NCBI GenBank assembly: GCA_942491735.1
Contig: CALOCN010000014.1
Coordinates: 1,302,001-1,366,000, forward strand
Length of the DNA stretch: 64,000 nt
Reading direction: 5' to 3'
From: CALOCN01 sp942491735
GTDB taxonomy: Bacteria; Eisenbacteria; RBG-16-71-46; JABDJR01
Shown here: piece by piece, positions 1 through 10,834 of the stretch
Layout: each line of letters begins with the position of its first letter
Position numbering within the stretch: position 1 is the first letter of the stretch
Notes under the pieces: model-generated
What the model saw: only the letters and a program-made list of their open reading frames with translations
The model's database searches: none
Told to the model about the DNA's origin: nothing
Translations under genes and position numbers: made by a program

Positions 1-411
1 GGCCGAGGAGACGAGCACGATGGACCCGCCACTCGCCGTCATGGCCTTGACCCCGGCCCGCACGGCGTAGAACGACGAGGTGAGATTCACGGCCATGGTG
101 TCCTCCCAATCCTCGTCCGATGTCAGATGGGCCGGCTTGAGGAGAAGACTCCCCATGCAGTTGACGAGTCCCTCGAGACGCCCGAACTCGGACTCCGCCC
201 GGGCGACGGCCTGGGTGATGGACTCGGGGTCTTCGGCGGAGACGGGGATGGTCACAGCGCCGAGGGCGTCGCCCAGTTCGGCCAGTCGGTCTGGATGTCG
301 CGCTCCCAGCACCAGCGGAGCATCGCGGTCGGCCAGGAGCCTGGCCACGCTGGAACCAATGGCGCCCGTGGCGCCGAGGATGAGGTGGGCGCCTGCGGAT
401 GGTGTGTTCAT
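1..411 (-). CDS. SDR-family oxidoreductase (C-terminus cut by window edge)
   Basis: Translating the minus strand from the ATG at 411 gives 137 residues of a short-chain dehydrogenase/reductase. The N-terminus carries the Rossmann dinucleotide motif (GATGAIG, about residues 12-18). A VNCMG segment stands where the family usually has NNAG, and GSIVLVSS contains the strand leading to the catalytic serine. The Tyr-x3-Lys pair would lie beyond the window. The family reduces or oxidises small substrates with NAD(P)H in the cytoplasm; the substrate cannot be told here. Its start faces an AT-rich gap with repeated TAGACA words that may be its operator. Family assignment is firm, function open. Confidence 0.85.
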   Translation of the reverse strand, partial: MNTPSAGAHLILGATGAIGSSVARLLADRDAPLVLGARHPDRLAELGDALGAVTIPVSAEDPESITQAVARAESEFGRLEGLVNCMGSLLLKPAHLTSDEDWEDTMAVNLTSSFYAVRAGVKAMTASGGSIVLVSSA

Positions 412-442
412 TGGGACCTCACGGTGGGTAAGCTGAACTAAC

Positions 443-517
443 TGTCTAGTTAATGTATAGAATAATGCCTGAGAGCCGAGGCCGTTGTCCACATAATACT
501 AGACAAATCTTAGACAA
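443..517. promoter_or_regulatory. Candidate operator region with TGTCTA/TAGACA repeats
   Basis: This gap upstream of the SDR gene is unusually AT-rich for the window. It holds TGTCTA at 443-448 and two direct TAGACAA copies at 500-506 and 511-517, 11 bp apart, which are the inverse of the first word. Same-face spacing of about one helical turn suggests a bound repressor or activator controlling the SDR gene, the small membrane genes, or both. No regulator gene is seen within the window. Confidence 0.35.
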
Positions 518-622
518 GAGTACACACTCTCACTCTTGGAAGTTCAACCGGGGGCCCTCGACGGGTGTTGGCGGTCCCGGTTCACGTGGAAAGGCCCCGG
601 GTTTCGACCTGGAAAGGAGTCA

Positions 623-802
623 ATGGCCATGATCCGAAAAATCGACATGCCCTTCCTGGCGGCAGTGCTGCTTTCGTTCCTGCTCAGTGTGTCTCTCTGG
701 TTCTCCGGGCAGAAGGAAGCAGGGCAGTTTGTAGGGATTTGGGTTCCTTCCATTCTAGCCTTGGGTATCTGGTTCCGACTTGCCGCCGGGAGGCAGCGAT
801 GA
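623..802 (+). CDS. Small two-helix membrane protein
   Basis: A 59-residue protein. The ATG at 623 follows a good ribosome site (GGAAAGGAG ending three bases before it), so it is preferred to an upstream non-ATG start at 536. Residues about 10-28 and 36-52 are hydrophobic and probably span the membrane, with the conserved-looking stretch SLWFSGQKEAGQFVG between them. The stop overlaps the ATG of the next small gene, so the two are translationally coupled and probably work together. I do not recognise a named family. Confidence 0.65.
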   Translation: MAMIRKIDMPFLAAVLLSFLLSVSLWFSGQKEAGQFVGIWVPSILALGIWFRLAAGRQR

Positions 803-1014
803 GCGACACACAGATCTTTGTCATCGGAGTCTTCGCCAGCCTTCTCATTGCGGTCCATGTGGGGGTGCACCTCATCCAGTTCCGCCGCATCGATCGCGAG
901 ATGTCCAAGGAGGCGCCTCCCGGTCACTCGCATGAACCTCCCGGTCACTCGCATGAAGATGCCGCGGGCGATGCCCGCTCCCGCATGGGCGTTGTCCGCG
1001 GAACCTCCGAGTGA
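799..1014 (+). CDS. Small membrane protein with PPGHSHE repeat
   Basis: A 71-residue protein starting in a 4-base ATGA overlap with the preceding small membrane gene. One N-terminal transmembrane segment (about residues 5-23) is followed by a charged tail in which the heptapeptide PPGHSHE occurs twice in a row, encoded by a perfect 21-bp tandem duplication. The histidines could bind metal, but that is a guess. No known domain is recognised. A strong hairpin lies downstream, as expected for the end of this two-gene unit. Confidence 0.6.
   Translation: MSDTQIFVIGVFASLLIAVHVGVHLIQFRRIDREMSKEAPPGHSHEPPGHSHEDAAGDARSRMGVVRGTSE
916..957 (+). repeat. Perfect 21-bp tandem duplication inside the small gene
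   Basis: Bases 916-936 and 937-957 are identical and in frame, each encoding PPGHSHE. Perfect identity suggests a recent replication-slippage event. Confidence 0.9.
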
Positions 1015-1057
1015 GGCCGGTCGTGGTTGGGGAGACCCCAAGCTCAGGACAGGGAAA

Positions 1058-1087
1058 GGGCCTGCCCCCGTGTGGGGAGGCAGGCCC
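1058..1087. terminator. Bidirectional hairpin terminator between convergent genes
   Basis: A perfect 9-bp stem (GGGCCTGCC at 1058-1066 with GGCAGGCCC at 1079-1087) closes a 12-base loop between the end of the small-gene pair on the plus strand and the end of the ATPase gene on the minus strand. It lacks a long T tract. Confidence 0.6.
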
Positions 1088-1117
1088 TTACTACCCAGTG
1101 CTCCGAACCGGCCAGCC

Positions 1118-1822
1118 CTAGTCTTCCTTGAGCAGGAGGGTCCGGGGGTCCAGCCGCAGGTGCAGGTTGCTGGTGTCGGTGTTCTCGTGGTCCTTGAGCA
1201 GGCGCAGGGAAATGGCGCCGTCCTGGGGCTCCAGTTGCACCATCACCGCCACCCAGGCCTCGAACCGCGCGACCGGATTCGGAATGCCCTTGGGATTGGT
1301 GATCGGCTCATCCCGGTGGGTGAGTGCGGAGAGCCACAGTTCCACGTTCTCGTTCTTGGCGATTTCCTTGAGCGCGGCCATGTCCGTTTCCGAGGCGTTG
1401 ACGAAGTCGAACCCGTCCAGAATGATCGCTTCGGGTTGGAAGTGGGCATGGGTCTTGTAGAAGCTGATGTCCTCCTGGAGCCGCTGTACGGAGAACGTGT
1501 TGCCCCGGAAGGTGTGGATGAGTCGGGAACGCTCCACCTTGAGATGGGTGTTGAGCGCGTCGTCGAGGTTGACCGTGCGTCGCAGGTCCTCGAACAGCCC
1601 GTCGTAGAACTCCCGAACGCGATCCACCGAGTCGTGCAGCGAGAAGTGGATGACCCGGCGCCCCCGCATGAGGTCGTCCAGGGCGATTCCGATGAGGCAT
1701 GCGGTCTTGCCCACGCCCGCGCGTGACATGACGATTCCCAGGTTGCCCTTGCCCAGGCCGCCGTGGATGGACTTCTCGAATACCCGCAGGGGGCTTCTGT
1801 CGTTGACGTCCTTCGTGTACAT
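1118..1822 (-). CDS. RecA-fold (KaiC/DnaB-like) P-loop ATPase
   Basis: A 234-residue single-domain ATPase. The Walker A motif is SRAGVGKTA (about residues 33-41) and the Walker B strand is AIILDGFDF (about 133-141), followed by the sensor-like strand LWLSAL. The layout resembles the core of RecA/KaiC/RadA or DnaB-type ATPases, but with no zinc finger, helicase N-domain or protease domain. It begins 11 bases after the fusA stop codon on the same strand, so it is probably co-transcribed with fusA, and a hairpin lies beyond its end. The role is unknown; a link to translation or nucleic acids is inference from context. Confidence 0.75.
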   Translation of the reverse strand: MYTKDVNDRSPLRVFEKSIHGGLGKGNLGIVMSRAGVGKTACLIGIALDDLMRGRRVIHFSLHDSVDRVREFYDGLFEDLRRTVNLDDALNTHLKVERSRLIHTFRGNTFSVQRLQEDISFYKTHAHFQPEAIILDGFDFVNASETDMAALKEIAKNENVELWLSALTHRDEPITNPKGIPNPVARFEAWVAVMVQLEPQDGAISLRLLKDHENTDTSNLHLRLDPRTLLLKED

Positions 1823-1833
1823 GAACGCTCTCC

Positions 1834-3924
<2,091 letters not shown>

Positions 3925-4081
3925 GGGTCTATTCCCTTGAAAGGATGCGGGTTACGGGAGTGGTCGAGGCTTGGATCGACCGCGGAAAAATCGCCCCAAT
4001 CGAGGGGCGCAAAAAGTCGGGAGAGCTTATCACAAGTTTCTCGAAAGGCAACCCCGGACTTCGCAGATCCAGTCGGGGCCG

Positions 4082-4663
4082 TCAGTTATCGGTCTTGCTG
4101 CGTGCTTCCTCTTTCATCGCCTTGATCCTGGACTGGACGTACTCGCTCTCGGTGGCCAGGGTGAATCCCTGGACGATGGCGGTGTCGGGAGCGTCGGCCG
4201 AGGCGGGCAGGACCCGCAGTTCGACATGGAGGGGCACCTGCCGCCCATACGGGTTCTTGCCCAGGAACTCCCACATCCGGGCGGCCCACAGCGAGTGCCT
4301 CACCCAGAAGGTCATGCCGTTGCAGGGAGAGAGCAGCTGGGCCGTCGACTGGTCGCAGCGCACCTCCTGAAAGCGGTAGAGAACGGTCTCGGGCTGCAGG
4401 CCGGTCGCGACCAACCCGTTGAGGAACTCCGCATTGGAGTAGGTCGCACTGTCCCGGACCGTCGCCCTGAAGGTGCTGTCCGAGGTGTCCCAGGAGGCCG
4501 ACTCGAACCCGGGCCATCCGGTGAGGAACGCGACCACCGCCTCCGGATCACCGGGAGGGGAGGCCGGGGTGACCACGACCTCGTTCAGGCCGCGCTCCAC
4601 GGCGAACCCCGGGGAAGCGGGGAGCAGCAGGGCGAGGGACAGGAAAAGGGCAAGACGTTGCAT
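4082..4663 (-). CDS. Secreted protein of unknown function
   Basis: A 193-residue protein with a clear signal peptide (MQRLALFLSLALLLPASPGFA). The ATG at 4663 follows GGAGG by seven bases, which makes it preferable to an upstream in-frame ATG. The mature part has a pair of cysteines (VRCDQS and SPCNGM) that could form a disulphide and an alternating aromatic/charged pattern suggesting a compact periplasmic domain. I do not recognise the family. It sits between fusA and a membrane-protein gene on the same strand, with gaps large enough for separate promoters. Confidence 0.7.
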   Translation of the reverse strand: MQRLALFLSLALLLPASPGFAVERGLNEVVVTPASPPGDPEAVVAFLTGWPGFESASWDTSDSTFRATVRDSATYSNAEFLNGLVATGLQPETVLYRFQEVRCDQSTAQLLSPCNGMTFWVRHSLWAARMWEFLGKNPYGRQVPLHVELRVLPASADAPDTAIVQGFTLATESEYVQSRIKAMKEEARSKTDN

Positions 4664-4726
4664 GTAGATCCTCCGAATGGGGCCCGGGAATAGTATCGCA
4701 GGCGGGTCGGGTTTCATCCCTGCCGG

Positions 4727-5551
4727 TCAGAAGGGGAGCAGATGCTGCCCCGGGTAGTAGGCGTGCAGGATCCCGGCAAGCAGGAAATAGTCCACGATCA
4801 GGTGCACGATGAGGACATAGAGCAGATTCTCGGATTCCTCGAACATGGAGCCCTGGGTAAGCGCGAAGACGTAGATCAGGAAGGGACCGAGTCCGGTAAA
4901 GGCCATGTCGTAGAGGACGGCGGTGTACACCACGGCCTGGCCCAGGTTGGCGATCCGGAAGGGGAAGATGCTGCGCAACACCGCAAACACCGTGTTCACG
5001 AAAAAGAGCTCGTCCCAGATCCCAACCCCGTTGATCCCCGCGAACAACCGCCAGGTCTGCTCGGCGACCGGGTCCGGGGGGAGCGCCCAGTTGAACGGGA
5101 CCTCGGGGCTGACCACCTTGAAGTAGAGCTCGAATGCGCCCCAGGCGAGCGGGATCGAGATGGCTACGTAGAACAGATCCAGCCAGCGAAACCGGGTGGG
5201 GAAGAGCTGGTAGCGAATCACCCCCGGGTCGGTCCGTTTCAGGATCAGATAGGGGATCAGGATGACGGCGAGGAATATCGAGGCCAGCAGCGTGAAGTGC
5301 GGCGTCGAGGTGTCGGTATTGATGGGGGCCACACCTAGGACGGCCACCGCACCCAGCAGGACCAGCATGCGGCGGGTGAAACGGCGATCCCCCTCCCTGA
5401 GACACAGGTAGGCGGCCAGCACCCATGCCGGAACACCGGCGAGGGGAATCTCCAGCGGGATGAGGAGTACGGTCGCGGCGCAGAAGGCGACCAGCGCCGA
5501 GAGGCGTAGAGGGGTCGTTCCGGCGCCGGCGAACTTCACGAGAGCGGTCAC
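4727..5551 (-). CDS. Multipass membrane protein, possibly a degenerate CPBP-type protein
   Basis: A 274-residue protein with about seven or eight transmembrane segments and a GTG start. The late part contains WDELFFVNTVFAVLR and a later helix LIVHLIVDYF, which resemble the glutamate motif and the last histidine motif of CPBP (CAAX-like) intramembrane proteases. The canonical EExxxR pair is not present, so enzyme activity is doubtful. No clear ribosome site precedes the start. Alternative: an unrelated integral membrane protein. Confidence 0.65.
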   Translation of the reverse strand: MTALVKFAGAGTTPLRLSALVAFCAATVLLIPLEIPLAGVPAWVLAAYLCLREGDRRFTRRMLVLLGAVAVLGVAPINTDTSTPHFTLLASIFLAVILIPYLILKRTDPGVIRYQLFPTRFRWLDLFYVAISIPLAWGAFELYFKVVSPEVPFNWALPPDPVAEQTWRLFAGINGVGIWDELFFVNTVFAVLRSIFPFRIANLGQAVVYTAVLYDMAFTGLGPFLIYVFALTQGSMFEESENLLYVLIVHLIVDYFLLAGILHAYYPGQHLLPF

Positions 5552-5648
5552 GCCGCGAAGAGTACAGCGCTCCCGGTCAAGGTCTCAACCGTCGGCCGTC
5601 TTGTCCATGCCGCGCGGAACTGCGACCATCGGCCATGGAGGAGAACTG

Positions 5649-7223
5649 ATGACCCTGCAGGACTGGCAACGTTTCAAGCGGTGGTTCTGGTCGGACGAAA
5701 CCCTCGGCGTGTCCCTGGACGTGAGCCGGATGGCTCCCGACACGGAGTTGCTCGCGGCGGCCCAGGGAATCCCCGAGGCCCTGGGCGCCATGGCGGCCCT
5801 GGAGAACGGCTCGATCGCCAATCCGGACGAGAAGCGCCGGGTGGGGCACTACTGGTTGCGGGACCCCGACCTCGCACCGGCCGACGAGCTCTCCCAGGCG
5901 ATCCGCCTGGCCCGGGAGCGTGTGGAGCGCTTCGCCACCGAGGTGCGCGAGGGACGGCTTCGGGTCGAGGGTCAGGCGGTCACCGACGTCCTCCTCATCG
6001 GTATTGGCGGGTCGGCCCTGGGGCCCCAGTTCCTTGCCGACGCCCTCGGCCGCCCCGGATTCCTGCCGCTCCATGTGCTGGACAACACGGATCCCGACGG
6101 CATGGACAGGCTCTACCAGTCCCTCGGGGACCGTCTCTCCGGGACGCTGTGTCTTGTCGTCTCGAAATCCGGCGGCACCAAGGAGACCCGCAACGGGATG
6201 CTGGAGACCCGGGCCGCATTCGCCGCCCGGGGGCTCGACTTTGCCCGTCACGCCGTCGCGGTCACCGGTGAAGGCAGCGCGCTGGAGAAGACCGCGAGGG
6301 ACGAGGGCTTCCTGGAGATCTTTCCCATGTGGGACTGGGTGGGAGGACGGACCTCGTTGTTCTCCGCCGTCGGGTTGCTGCCCGCGGCCCTGGGGGGAGT
6401 GGATGTCGATGCGCTGCTCGCCGGTGCGCGGGCCATGGATGTCCACACCCGGCACGGCGCGCTGAACCGCAACCCGGCCGCGCTGTTGGCCGTCTCCTGG
6501 TTCGCTGCCGGCCAAGGACAGGGAGCGCGGGCCATGGTGGTCCTTCCCTACAAGGACCGCCTCCTGTTCCTGGGGCGCTACCTCCAGCAACTGGTCATGG
6601 AATCCCTGGGCAAGGCATTGGATCTGGACGGTCGGGAAGTGCGTCAGGGTCTCACCGTCTACGGCAACAAGGGTTCGACCGACCAGCACGCCTACGTCCA
6701 GCAACTGCGCGACGGTCCCGACGACTTCTTTGCCGCGTTTGTCGATGTGCTCCGTCATCGGGACGGCGCGTCCGAGGCCATGGAGCCGGACGTTACCTCC
6801 GGGGACTATCTGCTCGGTTTTCTCCTGGGGACCCGGCGGGCCCTCAGCGAGGCCGGTCGCCGTTCATTGACCCTCACCCTGCCCCGGGTCGATGCCGCGA
6901 GCGTGGGCGCCCTGGTCGCGCTCTTCGAGCGGGCGGTGGGTCTCTACGCGAGCCTCATCCGGGTCAATGCCTATCACCAGCCGGGAGTCGAAGCGGGGAA
7001 GGTCGCGGCGGGGGCCGCGCTGGAGTTGTGGCGACGCGTGCTCGCCGTGCTGCGGGCACAACCCCGGTCCTGGACCGCTCCCGCCCTGGCCGAGCACCTC
7101 GAGGTGCCCAGAGAAACCGAGGTCGTGTGGCGTCTGCTGGAGCACGCGGCGGCCAATGGGGACCACGGTGTCACACGCCGCGCGGGCGAGCAGCCATGGG
7201 ACGCGGCGTTCACGATCGGATGA
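5649..7223 (+). CDS. pgi: Glucose-6-phosphate isomerase
   Basis: A 524-residue isomerase interconverting glucose-6-phosphate and fructose-6-phosphate. It shows the phosphate-binding IGGSALGPQF, VVSKSGGTKET, the MWDWVGGRTS active-site stretch, GNKGSTDQHAYVQ, and the late HQPGVEAGK with the catalytic lysine region. The length and the C-terminal extension suggest the longer subgroup found in cyanobacteria and Chlorobi relatives. The ATG at 5649 has GGAGGAGA just upstream; the frame stays open further upstream but without homologous sequence. Its 3' end overlaps the convergent DMT-exporter gene by 14 bases. A pyrophosphate-type PFK lies 2.2 kb downstream. Confidence 0.95.
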   Translation: MTLQDWQRFKRWFWSDETLGVSLDVSRMAPDTELLAAAQGIPEALGAMAALENGSIANPDEKRRVGHYWLRDPDLAPADELSQAIRLARERVERFATEVREGRLRVEGQAVTDVLLIGIGGSALGPQFLADALGRPGFLPLHVLDNTDPDGMDRLYQSLGDRLSGTLCLVVSKSGGTKETRNGMLETRAAFAARGLDFARHAVAVTGEGSALEKTARDEGFLEIFPMWDWVGGRTSLFSAVGLLPAALGGVDVDALLAGARAMDVHTRHGALNRNPAALLAVSWFAAGQGQGARAMVVLPYKDRLLFLGRYLQQLVMESLGKALDLDGREVRQGLTVYGNKGSTDQHAYVQQLRDGPDDFFAAFVDVLRHRDGASEAMEPDVTSGDYLLGFLLGTRRALSEAGRRSLTLTLPRVDAASVGALVALFERAVGLYASLIRVNAYHQPGVEAGKVAAGAALELWRRVLAVLRAQPRSWTAPALAEHLEVPRETEVVWRLLEHAAANGDHGVTRRAGEQPWDAAFTIG

Positions 7224-8103
7224 ACAGGAGGGCAACCCCGCCCACGGCAACCAGGGCTCCCAGGACCGCTCGACTCGATACCGGTTCCCCATGGACCCCC
7301 CGCACCAACGGCAGAACGAGCACCGGAGTGAGGGCCATGAGCGTGGCCGCGATCCCGGCCTGGGTGTGGAGGACGGCGATCAGGGACAGCCACACTCCCA
7401 TCACCGGCCCGACCACCACCGCGCCAACGGTGGCGATCTGCGCCCCCCGCTCACGCCAAAGATCCGCCAGCCGGACCCGACGGCGGGCGACCAGGGCGAT
7501 CAGCCACACCCCGAGCATGGCCGCGGCCATGCGGATTGCGGTCGCGGCCAGGGGATCGATCCCGTCGCCCATCCCGATCTTGGAAAGAACGAGGCCTACC
7601 GCCTGGCCGGACGCGCCGAGGAATCCGAGGACAACCCCCCGAATGCGATGACCACGGGGCAGGGGTGTTCCCGAGGTCCGCTCGAGAACGACCCAGACGA
7701 CCCCGGCCAGGGTGATGCCCATCCCCAGGACGGCAAGACCGCCCAGCCGTTCCCCCAACAGGGGAACCGCCAGCACCGCGGCCAGGGGTGGAGCCAGGGT
7801 CATCAGGAGGGTGGCCAGTCGGGGGCCCAGGCTGACCATGGCCCCGAACAGGGCCCAGTCCCCCAGGGTGAGTCCGATCCAACCGGAAAGGGCCAGGAGG
7901 ACCAACCCGTCCCCCGGGGCCGGAATCCACGCGGTGCCGCGGGTGAGGGTGAGGAACGCGGCCAGGATCAGGAAGGCGAGGGTGATCCGGACCAGGTTGA
8001 GGGTGAAGGTTCCGATTCGCCGCGCGGCGAAGGTGAAGAGAAGGGAGCCGATCGCCCACAGCGCGGCCGTACCCAGCGCGGCGAATTCACCCGGGAACGG
8101 CAT
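7210..8103 (-). CDS. DMT-superfamily (EamA) exporter
   Basis: A 297-residue inner-membrane protein with ten hydrophobic segments arranged as two EamA repeats, starting with the typical LGTAALWAIGSLLF and repeating near residue 150. Members export amino acids, metabolites or nucleosides, and the substrate cannot be predicted. It starts 15 bases after the stop of the winged-helix gene on the same strand, so the two probably form an operon. Its end overlaps pgi. Confidence 0.85.
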   Translation of the reverse strand: MPFPGEFAALGTAALWAIGSLLFTFAARRIGTFTLNLVRITLAFLILAAFLTLTRGTAWIPAPGDGLVLLALSGWIGLTLGDWALFGAMVSLGPRLATLLMTLAPPLAAVLAVPLLGERLGGLAVLGMGITLAGVVWVVLERTSGTPLPRGHRIRGVVLGFLGASGQAVGLVLSKIGMGDGIDPLAATAIRMAAAMLGVWLIALVARRRVRLADLWRERGAQIATVGAVVVGPVMGVWLSLIAVLHTQAGIAATLMALTPVLVLPLVRGVHGEPVSSRAVLGALVAVGGVALLFIRS

Positions 8104-8118
8104 GTGGGTGGGGCGGGA

Positions 8119-9159
8119 TCAGGCGGGGACCAGGTTGATATCCTGTTGGATTTCCGCGCGGTCGAGCAGGGAACGGATACCGGCCAGGACGGCCTTCTGG
8201 TCCACATCCTCCAGGAAATGCACCGCGGCGTCCTCGCGGACGAGGGTCCACCAGGCCACCAGGCGGCTGTCCAGGAAGACCAGTCCCTGGTCGTCGCCGG
8301 CTTCCTCGTTGGGACGGTACCGTGTCTTGTAGGCCAACAGGAGGGGATCGGCCGGCGGCACGATCACCATGCCCTTGCTCTGGCTCTTGCGCATACCGCG
8401 CAGCTCCTCGAGGTCGGTGTCCTTGAGGAAGGTCGAGAACTCCTCGCCCTCCACGATCACCTCGGACACCCGGTGCTTGGCGATCAGCTTGCGGGCCGCG
8501 GCCACGGTGACCCCGAGAAACCCGGCCAGATCCGGTGCTCCGACCGGCCCGTAGGACTCGAGGTACCAGCCCACCAGTTCGTTGTAGTCATGGAGCCGCT
8601 CGATCTTCTGCCCCAGCCAGTCCTTGGTCCAGACGAAGTTGGACTGGGGTCCGTCCCCGTCCTTCCAGACGATGTAGCCCTCCTGTGCCGCCTCGCGCAG
8701 CATGAACAGTCGGGTGTTGGCGTCGCTGATCGAGCTGCGCAGCGATTCACGGGAGAGGACCTCGGGACAAAGACGCTTGAGGAGCCGCAGCCGGGCGGTG
8801 GTGGAAAGCTTGGATCGGGCATCGAGAAAACGCATCCACCGGGGTGCGGTGATTCCGGCCGCCGCGAGGTAGGTGCTGACCTGGGGCCGGGGCACGACCT
8901 GGAGTGTTCCCCGAACCCCCCAGGTCCGGATCAGGCTCTTGCGCTCCTGCAGGGCCCGCAGCAGCGTCTGCTGGGTGTAGCCGGGGAACCGGGCGGCCAG
9001 GGAGAGGTGAATCCCGTCGAGCTTGTCACCGCGGACGCCGCAGGTCGCGGTCACCACGGCGGCGATGGATTTCCGCTTGGCCAGGGTGTCTCCCAGAAGG
9101 CCGGTACGATGGGCGACGCGCGAGAAGACGTTCTGGGGGGTGACCGGAATGGCCGACAT
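8119..9159 (-). CDS. Winged-helix DNA-binding protein (HTH_42, AlkZ/YcaQ-like)
   Basis: A 346-residue protein of the family that includes the AlkZ/YcaQ DNA glycosylases that unhook interstrand cross-links. The signature WGVRGTLQVVP (about residues 69-79) matches the family W-x-RGTLH-x-V motif, preceded by a helix-rich N-terminus and followed by winged-helix repeats. The ATG at 9159 has AAGGAG upstream. Whether it is a glycosylase or only a DNA-binding relative cannot be decided here, because many members lack the catalytic QxD/QxQ. It is paired with the downstream DMT exporter. Confidence 0.8.
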   Translation of the reverse strand: MSAIPVTPQNVFSRVAHRTGLLGDTLAKRKSIAAVVTATCGVRGDKLDGIHLSLAARFPGYTQQTLLRALQERKSLIRTWGVRGTLQVVPRPQVSTYLAAAGITAPRWMRFLDARSKLSTTARLRLLKRLCPEVLSRESLRSSISDANTRLFMLREAAQEGYIVWKDGDGPQSNFVWTKDWLGQKIERLHDYNELVGWYLESYGPVGAPDLAGFLGVTVAAARKLIAKHRVSEVIVEGEEFSTFLKDTDLEELRGMRKSQSKGMVIVPPADPLLLAYKTRYRPNEEAGDDQGLVFLDSRLVAWWTLVREDAAVHFLEDVDQKAVLAGIRSLLDRAEIQQDINLVPA

Positions 9160-9362
9160 GAAACTCCTTCGGGCAGGGTGGGGGCCGACAAGCGCTACGC
9201 TTTCTAACCGTACACAGAAGCGCCCCCCCGGCCAACCCCTAAGCGCCAACCGGGGATAGGCGGGCAAGGCCTTGTCTTCGGTCGGCTTGGAACGACGGCC
9301 GCGACTTGGGTGCCGCCGCCGCGCCCCCTGGACGCTCCCTCGATGGACCGGTCCACTTGCGG

Positions 9363-9368
9363 TATAGT
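9363..9368 (+). promoter_or_regulatory. Candidate -10 element upstream of PFK
   Basis: TATAGT within GCGGTATAGTCC stands out in very GC-rich surroundings, 74 bases before the PFK start. No good -35 is seen at 17 bp. Confidence 0.35.
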
Positions 9369-9442
9369 CCCCCGCGACCTTCCCGGGGGCCGCCGTTTCG
9401 ACGGCCGCTCGGCCCTCGGGGGGGTCCATCCAAGGAGACAAC

Positions 9443-10768
9443 GTGGTTCAACACCCGCTACATCATGGGCGAAACCTTGCCATTCTGGTGGGGGGAGGAC
9501 CCGCGCCCGGCATCAACGGGGTGATCCGTTCCGTGGCGATCCACGCCATCAATTCCGGCCTGCGGGTCATCGGGATCTACGACGGTTTCCAGTGGTTGGC
9601 CCAGGGCGACTCCAGTCGTCACACCGAGCTCCGCATCGAGGACGTCTCCCGGGCCCACTACCGGGGCGGGTCGATCCTGCGCACCAGCCGGTCCAACCCC
9701 ACCACCAACCAACGCTATCTGGAAGCCACCGTGCGTTCCCTCAGCGAACTCAACGTGGACTTCCTGGTCACGGTGGGAGGGGACGACACCGCGACCTCGG
9801 CCATGCACCTCAACCGTATTGCCGGCGAACAGTTCGCGGTGGCCCACGTGCCCAAGACCATCGACAACGACCTGCCGCTACCGGGCGGGATGCCCACCTT
9901 CGGCTACGAGACGGCCCGGCATCGGGGAGTGGAGCTGGTCCAGTCCATCATCGTGGACGCCCAGACCACCAATCGCTGGTACTTCCTCGTTTCCATGGGA
10001 CGCAAGGCGGGCCACCTCGCGCTGGGAATCGGGAAGGCGGCCGGAGTGACCCTGACCGTCATCGGCGAGGAGTTCCGCAACCAGCAGGTCTCCATGGAAA
10101 CGGTGTGCGACATTCTCGAAGGGGCCATCATCAAGCGCAACGCCATGGGGCGCGGCTACGGGGTGGCGGTACTGGCCGAGGGGCTCTCGGAGCGCATGGA
10201 CCCCGAGGAACTGGCCCGGCTCTTCCCGGTGGAACGGGATGCGCACGGCCACATCCGTCTCTCCGAGGTCGAGCTGGGTCGCATGGTGAAGAACATCGTC
10301 CGGGGCCGGCTCCGCGAACGGGGCATCTCCGGAACCATCGTCGACAAGGACATCGGCTACGAGTTGCGGTGCGCCGACCCCATCCCGTTCGATCTCGAGT
10401 ACACCCAGGATCTGGGGCACGCCGCGGTCGAGTTCCTGCTCTCGGGAGGGGACGACGCGATGGTGGCCATCGACAAGGGGCGGCTCATTCCGATTCCCTT
10501 CGAGTCGATCCTCGATCCCGCGTCGGGCAAGGCGCGCATCCGCGAAGTGGACATCGACAGCGACTCGTACCGCATTGCCCGCAACTACATGATCCGGCTG
10601 GAGGCGAGCGACTTCGAGGATCCGCGGAGCGTGGCCCGGCTCGCCACCATGGGCAAGATGAGCGCAAACGACTTCACGAAGAGATTCGAGTACGTGACGC
10701 ATGATCCCCCCATCCGGGAGAAGCCGTCGGCACCGGCCAGGCAACCCGGAACGCAGCGCACCGTCTGA
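9443..10768 (+). CDS. 6-phosphofructokinase with pyrophosphate-type motifs
   Basis: A 441-residue PFKA-superfamily enzyme starting at GTG after AAGGAG. It has the nucleotide/PPi loop GGGPAPG (residues 18-24), then GGDDT (112-116), where the second aspartate is the residue that selects pyrophosphate over ATP, and PKTIDND (137-143), where lysine replaces the glycine of ATP enzymes. It therefore probably uses PPi reversibly in glycolysis and gluconeogenesis. MGRKAGHLA and the later EGL motifs complete the fructose-6-phosphate site. PPi dependence is inferred from these motifs and is well supported by family work. Confidence 0.9.
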   Translation: MVQHPLHHGRNLAILVGGGPAPGINGVIRSVAIHAINSGLRVIGIYDGFQWLAQGDSSRHTELRIEDVSRAHYRGGSILRTSRSNPTTNQRYLEATVRSLSELNVDFLVTVGGDDTATSAMHLNRIAGEQFAVAHVPKTIDNDLPLPGGMPTFGYETARHRGVELVQSIIVDAQTTNRWYFLVSMGRKAGHLALGIGKAAGVTLTVIGEEFRNQQVSMETVCDILEGAIIKRNAMGRGYGVAVLAEGLSERMDPEELARLFPVERDAHGHIRLSEVELGRMVKNIVRGRLRERGISGTIVDKDIGYELRCADPIPFDLEYTQDLGHAAVEFLLSGGDDAMVAIDKGRLIPIPFESILDPASGKARIREVDIDSDSYRIARNYMIRLEASDFEDPRSVARLATMGKMSANDFTKRFEYVTHDPPIREKPSAPARQPGTQRTV

Positions 10769-10834
10769 CCTTCGTGCTACGCTGAGCCGGTCCACTTCCC
10801 ATGGGTTGATCTCCCCGTCCCGGGAGACCATCCG

